Position numbers and translations under genes: made by a program
The notes under the pieces: model-generated
The model's database searches: none
The model's input: the letters and a program-made list of their open reading frames with translations, nothing else
What the model was told of the DNA's origin: nothing
Source: Apricaphanius iberus
Lineage: Eukaryota > Chordata > Actinopteri > Cyprinodontiformes > Aphaniidae
DNA length: 64,000 nucleotides
Assembly: GCA_028564705.1 (NCBI GenBank)
Contig: JAPXFQ010002151.1
Location: forward strand, 124,001 to 188,000
Direction of reading: 5' to 3'
Part shown: positions 57,006-64,000 of the stretch, in pieces
Numbering within the stretch: position 1 is the first letter of the stretch
Layout: each line of letters starts with the position of its first letter

Positions 57006-58886
57006 GGACAATTCTCATATCCCCCTCCCATCCCATCCCCCTCTACATGAGCAGCCCCTGTGCCTCTCTGCCGACAGCGTGAAGAGGACACTTGCTGCTA
57101 TCAACACCCGTAAGGCAACAGGTCCAGACAACATCCCAGGTCGTGCGCTGAAGGACTGCGCAGGGGAGCTTAAGGATGTCTTCACAGACATCTTTAACAC
57201 TTCCCTGAAGCAAACCATCGTCCCATCATGTTTCAAAGCTGCCACCATCATACCTGTGCCGAAGAAAACTGCTCCATCCTGCTTCAATGACTACCGCCCT
57301 GTGGCACTGACACCCATCATCATGAAGTGCTTTGAGCGGCTTGTCATGTCACATATCAAAGCCACTCTCCCCCCCACCCTGGACCCCTTCCAGTTTGCAT
57401 ACCGAGCCAAGCGGTCTACAGAGGATGCAATCTGCTCTGCCCTTCACCCAGCCCTCACCCACCTGGAAAAAAGAGACTCATATGTGAGATTGCTGTTTAT
57501 AGACTTCAGTTCTGCATTCAATACAATAATACCACAACAACTCATCTGCAAACTCGGCAAACTGGGACTCAGTACCTACCTCTGCAACTGGCTACTGGAC
57601 TTCCTCTGTCAGAGGCCCCAAGTAGTACGTGTTGGCAACAATACCTCAAGCAGCATCACACTGAACACAGGGGCCCCCCAAGGCTGCGTGCTCAGTCCGC
57701 TGCTCTTCACCCTGCTGACGCATGACTGCACTGCAACCTACAGCAACAATCACATAGTGAAATTTGCTGACGACACAACTCTGGTGGGTCTCATCACCAA
57801 GGGCGACGAGACTCAATACAGGTTGGAGGTCGACCATCTGACCACGTGGTGCAGGGACAACAACCTCCTGCTGAACGTCAGCAAGACCAAAGAGGTTGTT
57901 GTTGACTTCCGGAGAGGTCACACCCAACACCTGCCACTGACCATCGACGGTGCTGTGGTGGAGAGAGCGAGCAGCACCAAATTCCTGGGGGTGCACATCA
58001 GTGAAGACCTCTCCTGGACCACCAACACTGCATCACTGGCGAAGAGAGCTCAGCGCCGCCTGTACTTCCTGCGGAAACTCAGGCGAGCAAGTGCTCCACC
58101 AGCCATCATGACCACATTCTACCGAGGCACCATTGAGAGCATCCTCTCCAGCTGTATCGCTGTGTGGGGCGGAAGCTGCACTGAATACAACAGGAAAGCC
58201 CTGCAGAGCATAGTGAACACAGCCGGAAGGATCATTGGTGCTTCACTCCCCTCCCTGAAGGACATTTACACCACCCACCTCACCCGCAAGGCGACCAAAA
58301 TTGTGAGTGATGCAAGTCACCCCACTCACAATCTGTTTGATCTACTGCCCTCTGGGAAGAGGTACAGAAGCCTGCGCTCCCGCACTACCAGACTCACCAA
58401 CAGCTTCATACACCAAGCTGTAAGGATGCTGAACTCTCTCCCTCCTCTCCCCCCTCCATCCTCAGCTACATAACATCCTGGACATTGGACCCACAATGGC
58501 CGTCTGCACTACTCCACCTGCACACTTGAACACTTGCACACTTGTACACTTTACAACTTGGTGTTGTTGTCCTGAAAACACAACACTTCTGCTGCTCTTA
58601 CATAACTTGCACCACTATGCCACTTTCTTTATTACTCAGGTCAAACAGAACTAATGACTGTCTATGCACAATTTCAACAAAATTTTTCCATTATTATATG
58701 TGCCCTCATATTTACTTATTTACTTACTTTTTTGTTTACTTGAATGTTATGTTGTCTGTGGACTTAAATTAGTAAAATATGTCTTGTCTTCACCGTGGGA
58801 TAGTGAGAAACGTAATTTCGATCTCTTTGTATGTCTGGAACATGTGAAGAAATTGACAATAAAGCTGACTTTGACTTTGACTTTTG
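57006..58886 (+). mobile_element. Rex1/Babar-type LINE (CR1 group), 5'-truncated
   Basis: It starts abruptly at about 57,006 within ORF2 and ends with ATAAAGCTGACTTTGACTTT plus a further GACTTTT, the typical TGACTT-repeat tail of this fish LINE. The coding region is distinctly more GC-rich than the flanks. A 3' region of about 410 bp follows the stop. Confidence 0.88.
57079..58473 (+). CDS. Reverse transcriptase domain of a Rex1/Babar-type LINE
   Basis: 464 codons without interruption, open in frame upstream to 57,007 ([19 protein letters not shown]), so the GTG at 57,079 is not a real start. RT motifs: [10 protein letters not shown] (12-21), IDFSSAFNT with D142, [11 protein letters not shown] (200-210), FADDTT (229-234), then the thumb (STKFLGVHI) and the C-terminal [13 protein letters not shown] region. 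The endonuclease domain is missing by truncation. The uninterrupted frame points to a fairly young insertion. Confidence 0.9.
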   Translation: MKRTLAAINTRKATGPDNIPGRALKDCAGELKDVFTDIFNTSLKQTIVPSCFKAATIIPVPKKTAPSCFNDYRPVALTPIIMKCFERLVMSHIKATLPPTLDPFQFAYRAKRSTEDAICSALHPALTHLEKRDSYVRLLFIDFSSAFNTIIPQQLICKLGKLGLSTYLCNWLLDFLCQRPQVVRVGNNTSSSITLNTGAPQGCVLSPLLFTLLTHDCTATYSNNHIVKFADDTTLVGLITKGDETQYRLEVDHLTTWCRDNNLLLNVSKTKEVVVDFRRGHTQHLPLTIDGAVVERASSTKFLGVHISEDLSWTTNTASLAKRAQRRLYFLRKLRRASAPPAIMTTFYRGTIESILSSCIAVWGGSCTEYNRKALQSIVNTAGRIIGASLPSLKDIYTTHLTRKATKIVSDASHPTHNLFDLLPSGKRYRSLRSRTTRLTNSFIHQAVRMLNSLPPLPPPSSAT

Positions 58887-60030
58887 ATAACCCCAAGTTG
58901 CCCACTGATTTGTGAATTGGTGAATGAGTAAATCCATTTTATTGGTTAGTATGAAAAGAAAGTCTTATATAAATTCACCCCAAACATAATTTACTTCTGT
59001 TGACTAATAACAGGAAACTGAGGTTAACCGAATCTGGAAACACTGCATGATCCACTGAGTCTTAAAATTAGCTGCAATGTTCAGATGGTAGCGCCAGAAT
59101 CTGGCATAAATAACTTGCCTATCTGTAATCATCATCTATTACTGTACATTTGTTGATGTCATTTCCTTTTTTTTCTTGTTGCAAGGCTTAATACATAACA
59201 GTTGGATATATTGTGTGCAGCTTAACAATACAAAAAACTCAATCGTTACTGGAGCTACCGTGAGCTTACATTGTTTACTTTTGTTTCTTTGATAATTAAC
59301 TTCATTAGAAATTTACTTTTATTTCTCTAATCGTGTTAATCAACCCTGAGCGTCAACAACGGGGTTACAGTAGGACAGTTTGAAGGCTGCAGTCAGATCT
59401 AGTGAGAAAAAGCTCAGGAATGTGAAGGTGGGAAGACAGATGGACGTGAGGAAGATAAAATGCATTCAGTAAGGCAGAGGTCAGAGAGTGAGCTTACTTT
59501 TCTCTTTTCCAGTGAAAAGAGAAAAGGCTGATGGTGGGGTTGGCTCCATGAGACTCCCTGCCAATGATGGGATATGCTGAATAATAATGAGGTATTCTCC
59601 CCAACACCCATTGAGGTGGTGGCACATTTTATTGTGATAGTGTAGGGTGCTGTCTCTATGGCTTTGATAGATGATGTTCCCTGGCCACTGACATATTCCT
59701 TTGGTTGACCGGTTAGTGTACATGACTCTCACCCTGGAGTCTGGGGGATCAAATGCTGCCTGGGCCCTCATTGTGTGCCTGGCCACATTATATATAGGCT
59801 ACTCCTAAATTAGGGTACTCATTTTGAGATGACTGCTTTAAAACATTTCCAAACCAAATGGTCATCTGTGTAATGTTTGTTGAGTTTTTGATTTTATAAT
59901 TAAATATGTGAACTTTATACAATTTGTCCTGAAAATACACATACAATGTTGTATGTGCTTTCTCATCCATTTTAACGACCCTACACTGGATTATATTAAG
60001 AAAGAAAACGGATAGATGGGTGGATGGTTG
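58887..60030. other. Intergenic; possible SINE head at about 59,690-59,770
   Basis: No gene recognised. GGTTAGTGTACATGACTCTC (A-box-like) and a GGGGGATCAAATGC (B-box-like) segment 40 bp later suggest a tRNA-derived SINE head, weakly conserved. Confidence 0.3.
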
Positions 60031-60221
60031 ATTGATTGGCGTAATCATAATGCCTATTTGGTCACGTGATTGGAAGCGCATCCTGTTGTCTGGAGTAGCT
60101 GGCTGCTCTGTTCCGCTCCCGGTCAGTTGGTTCATCCTGTCGCTTTTAGCAGCCGTGTCGAGCTACTCAATTTGGGCCGCTGATTTCGACAGCGTTTACT
60201 AAGAGGTGGACAAAAAGTAAA
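60031..60221 (+). promoter_or_regulatory. Probable promoter and 5' UTR of the AKAP8-family gene
   Basis: Two inverted CCAAT boxes (ATTGG at 60,035-60,039 and 60,069-60,073) and a palindromic E-box TCACGTGA (60,062-60,069) lie 150-190 bp before the start codon. No TATA box. The region is CpG-richer than the surroundings, as in housekeeping promoters. Confidence 0.5.
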
Positions 60222-61543
60222 ATGGACAACAGAGCTTACGGTTCTGGTAAATATGCATAGCTTTTGATGTCCTAAGAATGTTCTAATAATTGTAGTTACT
60301 CTGTGTTACCGAATAAAAACCTGCTACGCTATGCTAGCTGTGGTTTTGCACATTTTAGCTTCCTAGTCAAGATGGCTAGGCCCACTAGGTTTAGCGTTAA
60401 ACAAACACGTTAAATACTGCTGACGGCTGTTTTTTCCCCGCTATTAATTATTTGGGCAAATATAATTTAAATGTAAGCTACGTCGCTAGCTTTGTTGTAG
60501 GCCTTTTCGCTAGCATCAGCGTGACATCAGCACCGTCGTTGGCGACTATCATGATTCTGAGTTTTTTATTTCTATGGACTGTTTTTATTTTTAGCTACAT
60601 ATTGTCGTAGTGCTGTGTGAAGGTTGTAGTGTTTATTATTTAAAAACCGGACCCAGCATGTACAAAGCCGACGTTTGAAAGCGAATGATAAAATGGCCGC
60701 CAGAGTGCGCAAGGGAAATGTAAATCTGGTCGAATTAAAACTGCTATAAACCTTTGTCTTGCTCACGTATTGGTCCAATACTTGATGACTGTTATAGTGC
60801 AATGTCTTTATTTTTCTTTGTTTACTCATATTATGACCAGTGAGTCCATAAACAAACTAACTTGCGAGTATTTTACTGGTTAGTTTTCTCATCCCTACGT
60901 ATTTCCTTTTCTTCAGGTTATTCCAGTTGGGGAGGCGGAAGCTCCGGAAGCAGAGGTAAGGACGTTTAATAATCAGTTAATTAGCAGACGTAAATCCATA
61001 GTTATATAGATTAAGTACAAAAAACATTAAATAAAACAAATTAAGTTATAAAACTATATTATATATGACACAGGAAATATAATCACCTATGCAGTAATCA
61101 ACATACACGTAATTACTTCAACAGTACTTCGTTAAAGTCAAAGTACAGTTTGCTTGTTTTTTGCAATCTGGACTTTATATTTAGCATGCATTATGTTCAT
61201 TTAATTAAATTAACTTAATGCATGCTATAAATAAGGTCATAAGCTTCTCCGTCAGCAAGTTTGCACTCACATGCACACATATTGACGGAGATTCTCATCT
61301 TTTATACATTTCCATTGTTGCAAAGCAATTCCCCACCAGGTCAGCAGGGGGTGAAGACCTTTTTCCGGCGGGTCTGCCTACCATTGCAGTGACGTCTCTA
61401 GTCACCAACAGTTTAACTTCCGCTTGTAAATGCACATCCACTTGAGTTGGGCGGTATTGAGAGTGAGGAGTTGTTGCATGGTACAGAGCCCCTCCCCCCG
61501 ATCCTCAGTCTCCACCATCTTGGCTTCCTTCCAGCGGCAACCT

Positions 61544-61575
<32 letters not shown>

Positions 61576-63068
61576 TCTGTAGTAGAGGAGGTTCTCGCAA
61601 TTCTGCACTTTTTTACCATGCCTGGATCTCACTGCTGCGTTAAAAAACGGCTCTAGTACCTCACATTTAACTACCCCAGCCAAACCAGAACTGGGTGATC
61701 ATCCCCAACACAAAAACCTGGTGCCATAGAGTCTATGCTGGGTACAGTATGTGTCATTGGGCTAAAATCAAATTACAACTACATACGGTACACAGCTTTA
61801 GCCTACATCAAACATGTTGGAAACGTTTGTGTACATTGAACATCTCGTCACAATCTAGTGTTTACGAAGCAGTCGCAGTAAATTACTTTGTCATTTTGGT
61901 CAAGAAGTGTCTGCTAAAAGAAATGTAATTATGAAACACTAAATTGCATGTTAAGAAAAATTACCTTTGCCAGTAAAACGCTGTTTTTGCCACCTGGAGC
62001 ATGGTAGATGGCCAAGTCCTGCACACAGCCACAGCAGAAAGCCTCGTAGCTTCCAAAGACTTGTGGTTTTTAAACTCCTGCATTGTGTAGTAACTCACAC
62101 CAAAAACAAAGTAATTTACTATATCTATATATGTGTATGGAGGCAAATGCTTCAGGTCTCTGTGCCATGTGCAGGGAGCTCGTATGGGTCTGTATGTTTA
62201 GTGTCTGAGAGCTTCTCCAAATACCGCTGTTTTGCTGTAGGTATAAGCTTGTCCCTGTAGGGTCCATTTTCTTTTGCCACGACTTTCTCCATTGCTCTTC
62301 TTTCTTACTTTCTGTCTATTTGCAGATCTGTCCCGCCGAAATAATTCAAAGGAAAAAATTAAAGAGCTCCGGAATGTTAGTTGCGTCAATACTGTTAAGT
62401 TCTGAAGGCGTTGCAATGGCAACAGGTGGCGTCTCCTTACATTATGGCCGACCAACTCAGACCCCGCCCAAATAAGCTTGTGACTCCTCACTCTCAATAG
62501 AGTTCTTTAACAAAAATTCTTTGAAATTGAACAGAAGCTAAACTTGTGTGCTAGCATGAGCAAAATGCTGACAACAACTAAAATCTGCTTATTTATATAA
62601 TTAAATTATTGAGTTATTTCAACCTTTTGCAAATCTCAAACATTGCTGGACATTCTGAACACTACAAAACACAGCATTTTGTTCTATATAGCACAAATTA
62701 AATTAAAATCCATTTCTTCACAAAAACAAGGCAAAACTAAAAAGGTGTAGTTAATTAATTAATTAAATCAAACGCTAAAATATAAGGACTTCTCTTTCAT
62801 ATGAAGGGGCATTAGAGTAGGGGTGATTGTCGTTTTGTTGTCTGTTCACTTTTCAAGGTTCTGGTGGCTTTGACATGTATGGAGGAGGTTATAAAGACTC
62901 CGGGCTTGGGGGCTACGGAGGTGGCGGCGGCCACATGAAGCGAGGTCTGTCAGGAGGATCTATGCTCCCGTCTTCTGGCACGAATGCAGATGCAGTCATT
63001 GCCAAGATTAACCAACGCCTGGACATGCTCACTCAGTTAGAAGGGGGGTTTAGGGGGCCTCGTGACAG
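60222..63068 (+). CDS. akap8l: AKAP8/AKAP8L-family nuclear A-kinase anchor protein, first three coding exons (partial)
   Basis: Exons 60222-60246 (MDNRAYGS), 60917-60955 (GYSSWGGGSSGSR) and 62858-63068, with GT-AG introns in phase 1, 1 and a phase 2 donor at 63,069. The third exon has a Gly-rich stretch (YGGGYKDSGLGGYGGGGG) and then ADAVIAKINQRLDMLTQLEG, the N-terminal signature of AKAP8 and AKAP8L (compare IAKINQRLDM). Family members are nuclear proteins with two zinc fingers that bind PKA regulatory subunits and chromatin or RNA-processing factors. Those parts lie beyond the right edge. AKAP8 versus AKAP8L cannot be decided here; the symbol is provisional. Confidence 0.78.
61455..62499. mobile_element. 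1,045-bp segment bounded by perfect 17-bp inverted repeats, in akap8l intron 2
   Basis: TATTGAGAGTGAGGAGT at 61,455-61,471 and its exact reverse complement at 62,483-62,499. The interior has a T28 run, a small frame starting MPGSHCCVKKRL (61,618) and A/T-rich filler, but no recognisable transposase. A non-autonomous DNA transposon is the simplest reading. No clear target duplication. Confidence 0.6.
61545..61572. repeat. Poly-T run of 28
   Basis: Homopolymer inside the TIR-bounded segment. It produces a lysine-run frame on the minus strand that is not a gene. Confidence 0.95.
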
Positions 63069-63553
63069 GTAACATTTTCTTTTTCTGCTTCATTCTTTCT
63101 TTGGACAGTTAGTGCTGTCACACATCAATGTTTCCCAGTAGCCTGATTTATTGCTTTTTAGCTTAAACACTATAGTTTGTATTGTGATGCACGGCAAATG
63201 GAAAGTTGATGGCGAGAAAAATCAACGTATTGATTCAAAATGTTAATTTAGTGCATAATACAATTAAACCCAGGTATTCAATATTGATTTCACAAAAATA
63301 TCTTTTAAGCATTAGTTGTTTTTTCAAATGATTGTGGGTTACAGCTAGTTTAAGACTTTGTCCAAAAACCAGAATATTACATAAGACCAGTTAGTTTCAA
63401 ATTCAAACAGAATATATTCCAAATCTCAAAAGTTAGAATCCATTATCACAATCCAATCTGTTCCAATACAATATTAATATGGGTTAGTGTTATTAAAAAC
63501 ATGTTTTTGAGCTGTTGGCTAAATTATATGCCTGTAATTCAACGACTGTAATT

Positions 63554-63965
63554 TAGGGCTGGGTGATCTGACAAAATATATTGTCTGGACGATAGAAAAT
63601 GTTAGTCGTTTTTATATAAAGCTTTATCGTTTAAGCCACGGTTTGGGTTTAATAAAACGTGTTGGAAAAGTGATGAAAATGAGTGATTATTTTCACGGCA
63701 AAATTTTCATGCATTTCAATGAACATTAATTCAAAGGCAGAGTTTATAGCCGAAATAACCGGCTCCGAAAACATCTGTAATATCCATAGCTATCATATCA
63801 CTACATGGTGGTCTTACTGTCATCATTTCAAAATGCTTTGCCACATGTAATTTTTTCTATGAACTATTCATTAGATGAATTAGCAGAAAAATTGCTATAT
63901 CGTGAACTATCGTTATTGGGATATATAAAGAGCTATTGAAATTTTAGCCATTTCGCCCAGCCCTA
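63554..63965. mobile_element. MITE with TAGGGCTGGG termini
   Basis: Left end TAGGGCTGGGTGATCTGAC and right end (reverse complement) TAGGGCTGGGCGAAATGGC. This is the well-known fish MITE style with GGGCTGGGCGATA ends and possible TA target. 412 bp, in the intron after akap8l exon 3. Confidence 0.8.
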
Positions 63966-64000
63966 CTGTGATTCGACAATGGGTGAGTTTAAAGTTCAGC

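Noticed and set aside
57646..57996. 116-codon minus-strand frame
   Set aside because: Antisense shadow of the Rex1/Babar reverse transcriptase.

Overview
The window looks like ray-finned fish (teleost) nuclear DNA. Evidence: two genes with GT-AG introns, an AT-rich repeat-dense background, and a fish-type transposon mix (Tc1 relatives, L2/Maui LINEs, a Rex1/Babar LINE, RTE/Expander-type tails, hAT elements, many MITEs). There are no bacterial operons, CRISPR arrays or ribosome binding sites.

Only two host genes can be supported. At 36.2-43.1 kb (+) lies a complete immunoglobulin-superfamily receptor gene of CD22/Siglec/Fc-receptor-like style. It has a short 5' UTR exon, a signal-peptide exon, six domain exons, a transmembrane exon and two cytoplasmic exons. 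All coding junctions keep frame (1,680 nt, 559 codons plus stop). At 60.2 kb (+) the first three coding exons of an AKAP8/AKAP8L-family nuclear anchoring protein gene begin and run off the right edge.

Everything else is intergenic or intronic DNA built from transposons of different ages. 0-23 kb: Tc1 remnants, several TIR-bounded MITEs and stretches with nothing recognisable. 24-34.9 kb: a decayed L2 LINE retaining an SGNH-esterase ORF1, Tc1 and L2 pieces, a tRNA-derived SINE, GATA/ATCT microsatellites and an L2 fragment with a perfect 38-bp palindrome. 39-42.3 kb: one 3.3-kb intron of the Ig gene holds a Tc1 copy split by nested insertions. 44-46.1 kb: an L2 copy with an uninterrupted 3' RT half, whose 3' region carries an antisense 28S rRNA fragment. 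50.8-53.7 kb: a hAT (Buster/ZBED-type) element with an 8-bp target duplication and a 674-codon transposase frame. 57.0-58.9 kb: a Rex1/Babar-type LINE with an uninterrupted RT frame.

No new system of cooperating genes is seen. The most noteworthy items are the 28S fragment inside the L2 copy, the near-complete hAT element, and the odd features of the Ig receptor: paired loss of the canonical cysteines in one domain, frame-keeping stop-free introns, and a lysine in the membrane segment with a minimal tail. Family assignments were made by eye from remembered repeat and protein patterns; no database search was run.
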